A stretch of DNA of 64,000 nt from Acinetobacter tianfuensis (GTDB taxonomy: Bacteria; Pseudomonadota; Gammaproteobacteria; Pseudomonadales; Moraxellaceae), in the NCBI RefSeq assembly GCF_003611465.1, contig NZ_RAXV01000006.1:39945-103944 (forward strand), read 5' to 3'. Shown piece after piece: positions 55,814-64,000 of the stretch. The notes under the pieces were generated by a model. The model was not told the origin of the DNA. It searched no databases and saw only the letters and a list, made by a program, of their open reading frames with translations. Position 1 is the stretch's first letter; each line of letters starts with the position of its first letter. The position numbers were made by a program, and so were the translations under genes.

Positions 55814-58800
55814 TTAACTGATCCCAAGCTTTTCCCATAGTTTTTGCAAACGGGATGGAGAAATTGGCATCTTGGTTTTCATCGGCTGAGAAAATAATGA
55901 GATGCGCAATTCCTCAACCATGAAATACAGTTCTTTCAGGCGAATATCGTTTTTGAACTTAAATAATTTTTCCATCCATGGGTCAACTTGATCAATGGCA
56001 GAATTATCCCTTTGCAGATTATTTGGTAAGCGCTCCAAACGCAACACCAGAGCCTTTAAATAGCGTGGAAATTCTTGCCAAATATCAGCAGATTTTACAT
56101 ATACAAAATCCGACAAACTCATCAAATCCAGCTGATCTTCAATGTCATCAATATTTTTTCCAAACACAGAATCGTCTAAAACCAATAGTTTCCGACGTAT
56201 ATCCTGCCATTGAATGTAAATTTCACTCAGCATAGACAAAGCATGCTGACCATGCATCAAGAAAGATTTCTTTACATTTAAAACGAGGTTTTGATACTCT
56301 TGCTCATTGACAGGAAGCTCATTTATTGAAAGCTGAAGTGTGGCATAAACTAACATTTGCTCTAGTTTGGCTTTGTCACCTAGCGGTGAATAAGCCAATG
56401 CCAAGGGTTTAGAAATCTGTTTTTTCAGCTGACGAACCAAGTCACCCAGCTGCATATGCACAAGACGAATCACACCTTCGCGGTGCTGACGGACAGCCTC
56501 TGTCTGATCATTAAATGTCTGAATAACCACACCAGATGCATCTTTTTGCTCAAGCAGCGCAAAGTTTTTAGCCGGCACCAAAGCCTGATACTGTTTCACC
56601 ACCACACCAGTGACTTTTTGTGAGGCTTCAAACACAAAAGTTTCAGGAAAATTGTTAAATTCTCCTTTCAGCTGTTTGACAGGGCTGTGTGTTTCTGTAC
56701 GGCAACGGGCTTTGAGTTCTTCCAAATCACGGCCCTGCTCAATCACACGGCCCTTTTCATCAATCACTTTGATCAGCGGCAATAAATACTGTTCCACCCG
56801 CTCCCAAGAAAAATCTTTTCCTGTAATTTGCTCTCCGCGGAGCTGGAATGCCAAGAAACTGAAAATATGCTCCCGCAGATGCACCGCATCAACACGATCC
56901 ATTAATTTACGGGCTGTATCAGGTATCGGTACTAAATGACGGCGTTTATCTTTTGGTAATGCTTTAAGTAAAGCTTCTATCAGCTCTTGGCGCCAGCCTG
57001 GTATCCCCCATGACCAAATATTTTCATCCACTTGCGGCAAAGCCTGAATTGGAATTTTGACTGTTGCCCCATCCTCATCATGACTTGGATCAAAACGGTA
57101 GCTGGCAGCCAAACGGAGTTCACCATTACGCAAGAAATCAGGTAATTGCTGCGTCGTTGGGCGGTCATTCATCCATAATGCATCATCATCAATAAATAAA
57201 TGACGCGGATCCTTCGGTTCAACTGTTGCGCGCCAGTCTTCAAAACTGCGGCGGCTTGCCACCTCTTCAGGCACTTTAGAGGCATAAAATTGATAAATCG
57301 TTTCTTCATCCACCACCAAATCACGGCGGCGAAGTTTATCCTCTACGCGCTCAACCTCCTCAAGCTTAAGTAAATTATGCTTTAAAAATGGCGGGGTCGT
57401 ACCTAAATTACCCGTAGTTAAAGCATCGCGCAGGAAAATTTCATGCGCAGCAGGCTGATCAACCTTTTCATAATTAATCGGACGCTTAGGCTCAATAATG
57501 AGGCCAAATAAAGAAATTTGGTCATAAGCATTGACCACACCTGCCTTTTTCGACCAATGCGGCTCAAAGTAATGATGCTTCAGCAAATCGCCCGCAGCCA
57601 ATAAAATCCACTCAGGTTCAATTTTCGCCAGCGTTCGAATATATACCTGAGAGGTTTCGACCATTTCAAAGGCTATTACCCAAGGCGTATTGGTTTTATG
57701 CAAAGTCGATGCTGGGAAAATACGCGCTTTTTGCTGACGTACTGCCATAAACACATTGCGCTCATCTGTTTTATTCGCAATGAAGGACAGCAAGCCAGTT
57801 AATAATGCCCGATGCAGATTTTCATAATTGGCTTTCTTTTCATTAAAAGACAGTTTTAGGCCTTGCGCTAAATCGACCAATTGCTCATGGGTTTTCTTCC
57901 ACTCACGTAAACGCAGCCAGCTGAGAAAATGATTACGTGCAAACGTCCTGCGCTTGTTTTCGCTCATCCCCTTATTTTCTGTCAAGGTTTCCCATAACTT
58001 AATATAAAACAAAAAGTCCGAATCAGCTTCACGGAACAGCGCATGTTTTTGGTCTGCCTGCATTTGTTTGTCTGCAGGACGCTCACGCGGATCTTGCACC
58101 GCAAGAGCCGCTACAACCACAAGCACTTCGTTTAAAGCGCCAAAGTGCGCGCCGCCCAAAATCATCCGTGCGAGGCGCGGGTCGATTGGCATTTTTGCCA
58201 TCTGTTGACCGATTTTGGTTAAGGAATCTCCCCCAACCCCTCTTTTAGAAAGAGGGACTTTTTCAGCTCCCCCTTTTCCAACAGATGAGGCGTTGTTTGC
58301 CGCAAGAGGAGGATTTGATTTACGTTCAGAGAGCGCCCCAAGCTCAATTAACAGCTTACGGGCATCATTCACCAAACGATGATCTGGCGGCTCAATAAAA
58401 TCAAAGTCTTCTAATTCACCAAAGCCCAAACTTTGCATTTGCAAAATAACCGAAGCCAAGTTGGTGCGCTTAATTTCAGGTTCAGTAAACTCTGGGCGGC
58501 TTTGAAAATCTTCTTCGCTGTATAAACGAATACACACACCCGGCGCAATACGGCCGCAGCGGCCTTTACGCTGATTGGCCGCTGCTTGTGACACCGCTTC
58601 AATTGGCAAACGCTGTACACGGGAACGATAGTTATAACGTGAAAGACGGGCAAAACCGCTATCAATCACATAACGGATATTCGGAACAGTTAATGCCGTT
58701 TCCGCCACGTTCGTGGCAATAATAATGCGCCGTCCGCCACCTGACGGATTGAAGATTTTTTGCTGCTCACTCAAAGCCAGACGCGCATACAGCGGCAGCA

Positions 58801-59782
58801 CTTCAGTATGCCGCGGACCATGCTTTTGCAATGTTTCTTGCAATTCACGAATTTCTTGTTCGGTGCTGGCAAAAATCAAAATGTCGGCATGTTCAGGATG
58901 GCCTTTTTCCTGCGCATCTTGAAAACACTCTTCTACTGCTGAAACCACAGCCCGCGGCAAGTTTTCTTCAAAGTCATCAAATTCATCATCATCACTGCCG
59001 CCAATACTGAGTTCTGAAATTGGGCGGTAACGAAGCTCCACAGGAAAACTTCGTCCTTCGACTTCAAAAATCGGCGCGCCATTAAAGTAATTGCTGAAAC
59101 GGTTTACATCTAAAGTTGCGGAAGTAATGATAACTTTTAAGTCTTTGCGGCGCGGTAAAAGCTGTTTCAGATACCCCATGATGAAGTCAATATTCAGTGA
59201 ACGCTCATGCGCTTCATCAATAATAATCGTATCGTATTTATTTAAAAAACGGTCATTGGCCAATTCCGCCAGTAAAATACCGTCTGTCATCAAACGCACG
59301 ATCGAGTCTTGCGAACCTTGTTCATTAAAACGGACTTTAAAGGAAATCGACTCCCCCAGTTTTTCACCGACTTCTTCGGCAATACGCTGTGACACGCTGC
59401 GCGCAGCCAAACGGCGCGGCTGAGTATGTCCAATAAGGCCAGTTAAGCCGCGTCCAGCCAGCATCGCAATTTGCGGCAGCTGCGTGGTTTTACCCGAACC
59501 TGTTTCGCCTGCAACAATAATCACTTGATGCTGCTGAATCGCTTCAATTAATTTATCTGCATACTGAGTTACAGGTAAATCTTGATTCAGTTTAATATTT
59601 GGAATTTTAGAAATGCGCTCACGCACTTTGGCATTTGATTTCTCAAACAGCTCTTGGTACTGCGTCTCATTAGCATCTTTCCCTTTTTTGAGGCGACTTA
59701 AACGATGACGGTCACGGACCATCACCAGCTGTTCTGCATGAAAAGGACGCTGCACTGAGAAAATACCCGTAAGAAAAATCAA
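55814..59782 (-). CDS. hrpA: ATP-dependent RNA helicase HrpA
   Basis: A DEAH-box RNA helicase, which in E. coli helps resolve stalled ribosomes. The 1322 residues have motif I VAGETGSGKTTQLPQ near 93-107, motif II IIIDEAHERSLN near 187, and motif VI AANQRKGRCGRIAPG near 400. The winged-helix and helicase-associated domains follow, with LTKIGQQMAKMPIDPRLARM near 520, and a long C-terminal extension runs to 1322. The open frame begins at TTG 59782; GTG 59755 and ATG 59722 are alternatives, and the LVMVRDRHRLSR block favours an upstream one. A stretch of about 31 residues near 489-519 is foreign: it is encoded by a palindromic repeat (see that entry). Confidence 0.93.
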   Translation of the reverse strand: MIFLTGIFSVQRPFHAEQLVMVRDRHRLSRLKKGKDANETQYQELFEKSNAKVRERISKIPNIKLNQDLPVTQYADKLIEAIQQHQVIIVAGETGSGKTTQLPQIAMLAGRGLTGLIGHTQPRRLAARSVSQRIAEEVGEKLGESISFKVRFNEQGSQDSIVRLMTDGILLAELANDRFLNKYDTIIIDEAHERSLNIDFIMGYLKQLLPRRKDLKVIITSATLDVNRFSNYFNGAPIFEVEGRSFPVELRYRPISELSIGGSDDDEFDDFEENLPRAVVSAVEECFQDAQEKGHPEHADILIFASTEQEIRELQETLQKHGPRHTEVLPLYARLALSEQQKIFNPSGGGRRIIIATNVAETALTVPNIRYVIDSGFARLSRYNYRSRVQRLPIEAVSQAAANQRKGRCGRIAPGVCIRLYSEEDFQSRPEFTEPEIKRTNLASVILQMQSLGFGELEDFDFIEPPDHRLVNDARKLLIELGALSERKSNPPLAANNASSVGKGGAEKVPLSKRGVGGDSLTKIGQQMAKMPIDPRLARMILGGAHFGALNEVLVVVAALAVQDPRERPADKQMQADQKHALFREADSDFLFYIKLWETLTENKGMSENKRRTFARNHFLSWLRLREWKKTHEQLVDLAQGLKLSFNEKKANYENLHRALLTGLLSFIANKTDERNVFMAVRQQKARIFPASTLHKTNTPWVIAFEMVETSQVYIRTLAKIEPEWILLAAGDLLKHHYFEPHWSKKAGVVNAYDQISLFGLIIEPKRPINYEKVDQPAAHEIFLRDALTTGNLGTTPPFLKHNLLKLEEVERVEDKLRRRDLVVDEETIYQFYASKVPEEVASRRSFEDWRATVEPKDPRHLFIDDDALWMNDRPTTQQLPDFLRNGELRLAASYRFDPSHDEDGATVKIPIQALPQVDENIWSWGIPGWRQELIEALLKALPKDKRRHLVPIPDTARKLMDRVDAVHLREHIFSFLAFQLRGEQITGKDFSWERVEQYLLPLIKVIDEKGRVIEQGRDLEELKARCRTETHSPVKQLKGEFNNFPETFVFEASQKVTGVVVKQYQALVPAKNFALLEQKDASGVVIQTFNDQTEAVRQHREGVIRLVHMQLGDLVRQLKKQISKPLALAYSPLGDKAKLEQMLVYATLQLSINELPVNEQEYQNLVLNVKKSFLMHGQHALSMLSEIYIQWQDIRRKLLVLDDSVFGKNIDDIEDQLDLMSLSDFVYVKSADIWQEFPRYLKALVLRLERLPNNLQRDNSAIDQVDPWMEKLFKFKNDIRLKELYFMVEELRISLFSQPMKTKMPISPSRLQKLWEKLGIS
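58225..58316 (-). repeat. Palindromic repeat element inserted in-frame in hrpA
   Basis: About 92 bases that begin AATCTCCCCC and end GGAGGATTT (imperfect terminal inverted repeat), with an internal stem CCCTCTT/AAGAGGG. It encodes a Gly/Ser/Asn/Lys-rich peptide containing KVPLSKRGVGGDS between HrpA blocks that are adjacent in relatives (LIELGALSE and LTKIGQQMAK). The reading frame is kept. It looks like a miniature dispersed repeat of the CCCCCTAACCCC type, but no second full copy lies in this window. Confidence 0.7.
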
Positions 59783-60214
59783 TTCGATATTTTACGTGCT
59801 TCATGAGTGAAGCGGTAGCTATTTTACGCTCCAGAGTATAGAAATACTGCAAATACATTTGATTAGGCTTTACAGTAAAGTAGTTATATTTCACATAATC
59901 ATTCCATCTATAATTTTTATTTCCCGTTTTTTCATCGCGTTTTTAGAAAAAATTTACTTTTTTTCAATTCAGCCTTGAATTTTAAAGGCATAAACACCAT
60001 GTTGAATACGGGACAAAAACAAAGATGATTTTGTCATCTAGCCATCATATTGCTGATGCTAAATGAACAGAATGATTTGATGGAAATGGCTTGCACTGCA
60101 GCTAATTCGGTTTTTCCGATTTTTGTAATGTAAAAATACCATTTCAGCAATCGCTTAAAATTCGATAGTCTTTATTCCGAAAATTAAATACTTACCTCAA
60201 TCATGGAGACAATG
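59783..60214. other. Divergent promoter region of hrpA and ahpC
   Basis: An AT-rich gap that must hold the ahpC promoter. Visible structure is an inverted repeat AGATGA/TCATCT at 60023-60039 and a GGAG ribosome site at 60205-60208. A GATAG motif near 60162 is too little to call an OxyR site. No further open frame is convincing. Confidence 0.5.
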
Positions 60215-60778
60215 ATGAGCTTGATTAATACTGAAGTTAAACCGTTCAAAACTACAGCATTCCAAAATGGTCAATTTATCGAAGTAACTGAAGCTGACCT
60301 TAAAGGCAAATGGTCAGTAGTTTTCTTCTACCCAGCTGACTTCACTTTTGTATGCCCAACTGAACTTGGTGACCTTGCTGACAACTACGCTGAATTCCAA
60401 AAATTAGGCGTAGAAATCTACTCAGTTTCTACTGACACGCACTTCACGCATAAAGCTTGGCACGATTCTTCAGAAGAAATCAAAAAAATCCAATACGTAA
60501 TGGTTGGTGATGCAAACTGGACTCTTGCTAAAAACTTTGACGTACTAATTGAATCTGCTGGTCTTGCTGACCGCGGTACTTTCGTTATCGATCCTGAAGG
60601 CAAAATCCAAATCGTTGAAATCAATGCTGGCGGTATTGGCCGTGACGCTCAAGAACTTCTTCGTAAAGTTAAAGCTGCTCAATACGTACACGCTCACCCA
60701 GGCGAAGTTTGCCCAGCTAAATGGAAAGAAGGCGATGCTACTCTAGCTCCTTCAATCGACCTAGTTGGTAAAATCTAA
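60215..60778 (+). CDS. ahpC: Alkyl hydroperoxide reductase subunit C (2-Cys peroxiredoxin)
   Basis: Reduces hydrogen peroxide and organic hydroperoxides. The start is ATG 60215 ([10 protein letters not shown]), six bases after GGAG; two upstream ATG codons are in the same frame but do not fit. The resulting 187 residues equal the E. coli length. The peroxidatic Cys47 is in [13 protein letters not shown] and the resolving Cys166 is in [27 protein letters not shown] is the C-terminal tail. The codons are strongly biased, as for an abundant protein. The reductase partner ahpF is not next to it. It is monocistronic, with a strong terminator. Confidence 0.97.
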   Translation: MSLINTEVKPFKTTAFQNGQFIEVTEADLKGKWSVVFFYPADFTFVCPTELGDLADNYAEFQKLGVEIYSVSTDTHFTHKAWHDSSEEIKKIQYVMVGDANWTLAKNFDVLIESAGLADRGTFVIDPEGKIQIVEINAGGIGRDAQELLRKVKAAQYVHAHPGEVCPAKWKEGDATLAPSIDLVGKI

Positions 60779-60801
60779 TCTGTATTAGATTGAACTGATT
60801 C

Positions 60802-60834
60802 AAAAAAACCGTGCTTATAGCACGGTTTTTTTTG
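60802..60834 (+). terminator. Rho-independent terminator after ahpC
   Basis: AAACCGTGCT and AGCACGGTTT form a ten-base stem with a four-base loop and a run of eight T, 23 bases past the ahpC stop. Confidence 0.93.
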
Positions 60835-60892
60835 CTTAATAATAAAGTAAGGCGTTTACCGAACACGGCTGCGTCCGTGATTCCTCTTTACA

Positions 60893-61939
60893 TTAACTAA
60901 TGCCTAAAAATACAAAAGGCTTCGTTTCAACAAAAGATGCCGTTGCATCGCCTGCATAAGTACTGCTTTGATCTTTGCCTAAATTCAGCTTCTTGGTTTT
61001 ACCGTCTTTAAAATTGATCTTGTTTAAATCAACCCAAAATACATTCGGCGAAACCGCAGATTCGAAGAAATAAAGATGACGCTTATGGTCCACTACCGTT
61101 CGCCAGCGGGTAGATGAAATATTCGGCTCTTCTTCCGTGTTCAGGCCGAATGGAACGGAAACATTGCGGATTACACTGAATACGCTGGCTAGACTGCTGT
61201 TGGAATCGGCTTTATTTGGAATGGCTTGAATATAAAAAGAAGCGCGCGCAAAACGGTCAGCCGCACGATTTGTTCCCGGAAGGAAGGTTGTGCCGCCAAT
61301 TTGTTTCCAATATTGATTTAATGCCAGCTGCTGGTCAAAAGTCGGAGAGTTGGTCATAACCTGATACGTTTTGCTGTGATGAATCACCTGCTTGCCGCCG
61401 ATATATTCAACAATTGCACTATCGCCGCTTTTATCTGAGATAGATAAATGCAGTGCAGCTAAGCGGCTTTCCCCAGGAACTTGATCTGTAATCACATCAA
61501 AGGGTTCTTTTTGCAAAAATTTAACAGCCTCATCTACGGTTGAAAAATTATCCAAAACATACTGAGCCCATAAAGAAATACTCAATTTTGGTTTTTTTGA
61601 CTTTTCAGCCTGCGGATATTCAGATTCGACCAGCCATAGTAAATTTGCATTTAAACCGGCTTCATTTACACCATCCGTCGTTGAAATATCATAGCCCGTT
61701 GCCACAACGCTGCCGTATTTCGCCGTCCAGCTTGCAGATTGAGGCCCTGCCTGTCCAGCCCGCTTTACACCGCTTGGCAAAATCCAAAGATTCGTCCCCA
61801 CATCAGATTTCCAATCCATAGAGCGGGCGGTCATCACATTATTATTTTCGCCATGAAAAACCACACGCGTACACGCTTCAGCCAATGAGGACAGCATAAT
61901 TCCAGAAGCAGCCAATACGCATAAAATCGTCTTTTTCAT
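60893..61939 (-). CDS. Secreted linear amide C-N hydrolase (choloylglycine hydrolase/penicillin V acylase family)
   Basis: An N-terminal nucleophile hydrolase. About 348 residues from ATG 61939 (MKKTILCVLAASG). The signal peptide ends LAEA and the next residue is Cys23, so cleavage exposes CTRVVFHGENN, the Ntn nucleophile. The catalytic Arg is in MTARSMDWKSD and Asp is in the same stretch. Asn in NEAGLNANLLWL and in a later loop (LALNQYW), and Arg in SSTRWRTVVDHKRHLYFFE, agree with the family. Such enzymes cleave amides of bile acids, penicillin V or acyl-homoserine lactones; the natural substrate is not predictable. The gene stands alone. Confidence 0.88.
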   Translation of the reverse strand: MKKTILCVLAASGIMLSSLAEACTRVVFHGENNNVMTARSMDWKSDVGTNLWILPSGVKRAGQAGPQSASWTAKYGSVVATGYDISTTDGVNEAGLNANLLWLVESEYPQAEKSKKPKLSISLWAQYVLDNFSTVDEAVKFLQKEPFDVITDQVPGESRLAALHLSISDKSGDSAIVEYIGGKQVIHHSKTYQVMTNSPTFDQQLALNQYWKQIGGTTFLPGTNRAADRFARASFYIQAIPNKADSNSSLASVFSVIRNVSVPFGLNTEEEPNISSTRWRTVVDHKRHLYFFESAVSPNVFWVDLNKINFKDGKTKKLNLGKDQSSTYAGDATASFVETKPFVFLGIS

Positions 61940-62406
61940 ACATAACACCTCTATAAAATCTAAAAAATTAAAATTTGTTTTAAAGTTTATTCATGTAAAA
62001 TATATAAAACGGCACATCGGTTTTATCAGGCACAAAAAGTCAAAAAAATCTCACCCCCCTCTCCAGCGACCACCTAAAAATAACTAAAACCCAGCTATTA
62101 GAATTAGGCCTTTACCCAAGCATAAAGTGATTATTTTTCACCCGTATTAACTATTAACCTTATAACACGCTCTGTACAAAATTAATAATCTGTTAAACTT
62201 CTCAAAATATTTGATAATTCATTTTATGATCAAGTAAAAATACCAAAATGCAAAATTATAAAAAGTGTTTAGCAGCACACAAACATTTAAATATTCGCTT
62301 TATTTTTACAATTCTGCTACATCGTCCCGTCCAAATTTATCATAAGTTCAAATAAAGCCTGCAGCAGTTTAGCAGCTGAAACATAATAATTTTAAGGGGG
62401 TTGCTT
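61940..62406. other. AT-rich gap between the Ntn hydrolase and KTSC genes
   Basis: Contains an imperfect inverted repeat ATAAAAC/GTTTTAT at 62004-62026, about 65 bases upstream of the hydrolase start, and a Shine-Dalgarno AAGGGGG at 62394-62400 for the next gene. A CT-rich patch at 62047-62065 vaguely recalls the hrpA repeat but is too short. No open frame is supported. Confidence 0.5.
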
Positions 62407-62613
62407 ATGGGAACACCGCTTGCTGTAAAAACATGGAAATACAGCGCTTCTTCACGTTATCTAAAAATTTTTTATACCAATGGGACAGGTGATTTATTCC
62501 ACCCGGTACCTGAGTTTATTTATAACAATATGATGAGATGCAGCGACAAAACTGCATTTGTGCATAAATATTTAGAATATGATTTACACTTTACCCGGAT
62601 TTCTATTCAGTAA
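62407..62613 (+). CDS. KTSC-domain small protein
   Basis: A 68-residue protein with the single KTSC domain: VKTWKYSASSRYLKIFYTNG, then a strand and FHPVPEFIYNNMMRCSDKTA, and FVHKYLEYDL near the end. The domain name comes from its conserved Lys-Thr-Ser-Cys residues; here the Cys is MRCSD. The role is unknown; related domains are found beside RNA-processing or phage genes. ATG 62407 is chosen because AAGGGGG lies six bases upstream. The frame also allows TTG 62401. A terminator follows directly. Confidence 0.72.
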   Translation: MGTPLAVKTWKYSASSRYLKIFYTNGTGDLFHPVPEFIYNNMMRCSDKTAFVHKYLEYDLHFTRISIQ

Positions 62614-62620
62614 GACTCTA

Positions 62621-62663
62621 AGAAGCAATCAAATATATTTCGATTGCTTCTATTCTTCTTTTT
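62621..62663 (+). terminator. Rho-independent terminator after the KTSC gene
   Basis: AGAAGCAATC and GATTGCTTCT form a ten-base stem followed by a T-rich stretch, eight bases past the stop. Confidence 0.85.
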
Positions 62664-62697
62664 AAGAAAAAAAGCGCTGACGTTATGCCAGCGCTTC
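62664..62697 (-). terminator. Rho-independent terminator for the DUF1653 gene
   Basis: On the minus strand, AAGCGCTG and CAGCGCTT are followed by a run of T. It lies about 85 bases after the stop of the DUF1653 gene. Confidence 0.8.
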
Positions 62698-62782
62698 AAT
62701 CTTTCTTACAGCAGAAAATAATTCTTCAACTATTCCATTTGAACAATAAGAAAGCATAACCTTGATTTTACTTCAGCATCTA

Positions 62783-62998
62783 TTATGCAACTTCTTGAAT
62801 TAACCTAAAACGGGGCACTTCACGGTCATCTTCCAAGCAAACACTTTCATTAAACATAGCAAATGGGCGGACCCAAATAGAATAATCACCATATAAACAC
62901 TGGTAAACCACTAATTTTTCTTCTGTTTCACTGTGCGTTGCTGTATGCAGCACCTGATATAACTGACCTTTATAATGCTGGTATATGCCCTTTTTCAT
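62783..62998 (-). CDS. DUF1653-domain protein
   Basis: A 71-residue protein of the DUF1653 family, with GIYQHYKGQLYQVLHTATHS at the start, EEKLVVYQCLYGDYSIWVRP in the middle, and a final VPRFRLIQE. Proteins of this family form a small beta fold of unknown role. ATG 62998 is used. It is convergent with the KTSC gene, each having its own terminator. No pathway is suggested. Confidence 0.87.
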   Translation of the reverse strand: MKKGIYQHYKGQLYQVLHTATHSETEEKLVVYQCLYGDYSIWVRPFAMFNESVCLEDDREVPRFRLIQEVA

Positions 62999-63141
62999 TC
63001 CATTTCTCTAAACATCAAATAGGCAAAAGCATAGCATGTAAAATCTGCAAACTGAGTATTACTCATAAGTGAATCCCCTTTTAACAATGATTAACAGTTA
63101 AATATTGCACATGCTTTACTTCATTGCATTATAGCCCTCAT

Positions 63142-63666
63142 CTACAGACGCACTTCCTGCAATGCAATTAAAGTTTCGACCATCATCAATACATCATCTT
63201 TTTCACGGGCATCCACGGTAAAAAGCGGATACTGGCAATTATTTTGCATCAGCCAATCACGGTAAATTTTCAACACTTGGCTATTGCGCAAATCAAGATG
63301 TGTAATACCAATCACAATATTATTGCTGTATTGTTCAAATGTCCGCAGATAGAACTCTAGGCTTTTTAAGCGCTCCACATGCATATGATCAATCAACAGC
63401 ACAATACCAATAGAGTCCTGACATATTTTTGGCCATATAAAATCGCAGCTCTCATGTCCCGGCGTCCCATACAGTCCTACATGCGCGCCGTCATTTAAGC
63501 TCATTTCCCCGTAAACGATATCCAGCTTCTGCTTCGTATTTTCAGCTTCGTCAAAATTTGAGGCATCTAGCTTTTTAAGCGGAATATCCGAAAGCAGCTT
63601 AATGGCTGCAGACTTGCCAGCGCCAATTTTGCCGCCAAATACAATTTTGTATTGCTGCAATAGCAT
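63142..63666 (-). CDS. Small Ras-like GTPase-family protein
   Basis: A 174-residue P-loop GTPase related to the MglA/Roadblock-associated GTPases, judging from its motifs. ATG 63666 has AAGGTGAG four bases upstream; the frame runs on to 63726 with no better start. G1 is VFGGKIGAGKSAAIKLLSD near 10-28. G3 is HVGLYGTPGHESCDF, where the usual Asp before xxG is Gly. G4 is ITHLDLRNSQ (THLD, in place of TKxD) near 122. A roadblock or sensor partner is usual for this group but the window ends 334 bases upstream. Nucleotide binding is probable, the role unknown. Confidence 0.75.
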   Translation of the reverse strand: MLLQQYKIVFGGKIGAGKSAAIKLLSDIPLKKLDASNFDEAENTKQKLDIVYGEMSLNDGAHVGLYGTPGHESCDFIWPKICQDSIGIVLLIDHMHVERLKSLEFYLRTFEQYSNNIVIGITHLDLRNSQVLKIYRDWLMQNNCQYPLFTVDAREKDDVLMMVETLIALQEVRL

Positions 63667-64000
63667 ACAACTCACCTTCACCCATGTTTTGTAGATGCAA
63701 ATCACATTTTTAGCTGAATTTAGCATAAATGTTTACATTTTGTAATATTCTTTACCTATTAAAGAATTTTTTAAGCATTCTCAGATATCTCTTTCAAAGC
63801 TTTGACAGCAACAGCTTGAAGCTAAAATCGATTATTGCTTTTTTATATAAGCTCTCAGTTTAGTTTTTAAAACATCATTTTTTTCTTACACTTAACACGC
63901 TAAAAACATTACAAATCCAGAAAACCGATCATTACTATAAAAACAAACTGTTTTAACTATTTTTATATATTTCGTATTATTCTCTTATCAAATAAACATT
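63667..64000. other. Gap at the right end of the window
   Basis: Very AT-rich sequence upstream of the GTPase gene. I see no open frame, hairpin with a T run or repeat that I can support. The GTPase promoter must lie here or further right. Confidence 0.5.

Noticed and set aside
60160..60185. Possible OxyR site upstream of ahpC
   Set aside because: Only one ATAG-like half-site is visible; the full four-part pattern is missing.
62047..62065. CT-rich patch similar to the start of the hrpA repeat
   Set aside because: Only about 15 bases match loosely and there is no inverted partner; probably chance.

Overview
The window reads as chromosomal DNA of an Acinetobacter-type gammaproteobacterium. 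The strongest sign is Hfq at 38151-38669, which carries a very long glycine-rich C-terminal tail. Supporting signs are the low-GC sequence and several gene orders familiar from Pseudomonadales: lptD-surA divergent from amgK-murU, exbB-exbD-msbA-lpxK-kdsB, and lapA-ihfB-rpsA-cmk. The species cannot be fixed from the sequence alone. I see no rRNA, tRNA, intact insertion sequence or CRISPR array.

Layout. Bases 1-745 are the end of a mobile element: three tightly overlapping small genes, the last an excisionase-like DNA-binding protein, then a terminator. The neighbouring SRAP-family gene (822-1280) has lost its C-terminal third, so it probably marks the integration junction. Then come a frameshifted secreted protein, an aldehyde dehydrogenase, a decayed membrane-protein gene and malate synthase G. 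Region 6.9-12.9 kb holds zapE, an AraC-type regulator divergent from a Baeyer-Villiger-type monooxygenase, a LysO-like exporter and pyrF.

Region 13-34 kb is almost entirely on the minus strand and is housekeeping. It includes lapA, ihfB, rpsA, cmk; tadA, ung and a QueD-like enzyme; the type II secretion minor pseudopilins gspHIJK; tatD, pilZ, holB; kdsB, lpxK, msbA with an ExbB/ExbD pair; parAB and rsmG; and murU-amgK for peptidoglycan recycling. lptD-surA run the other way (34.2-38.0 kb). hfq-miaA-mutL-tsaE follow on the minus strand. Together 25-38 kb is rich in envelope functions: Kdo and lipid A synthesis, LPS export, outer-membrane LPS insertion, porin chaperoning and muropeptide salvage.

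Region 42-54 kb is more mixed: two pseudouridine synthases, an unpaired RelB-like antitoxin beside a GNAT acetyltransferase, an MFS transporter, a MetR-like regulator, a voltage-gated-type potassium channel, a PIF1-like helicase with a C-terminal helix-turn-helix region, and a large protein with a PcfJ-like C-terminus. From 54 kb on there are a lysophospholipid acyltransferase coupled to a FabH-like synthase, hrpA with an in-frame palindromic repeat insertion, ahpC, a secreted Ntn hydrolase, two small conserved-domain proteins (KTSC, DUF1653) and a small GTPase.

The most unusual signals are the palindromic element translated inside hrpA, the mobile-element junction in the SRAP gene, the helicase/PcfJ-like pair, the altered MutL endonuclease motif, and the unpaired RelB-like gene. 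None is proven to be a new system.
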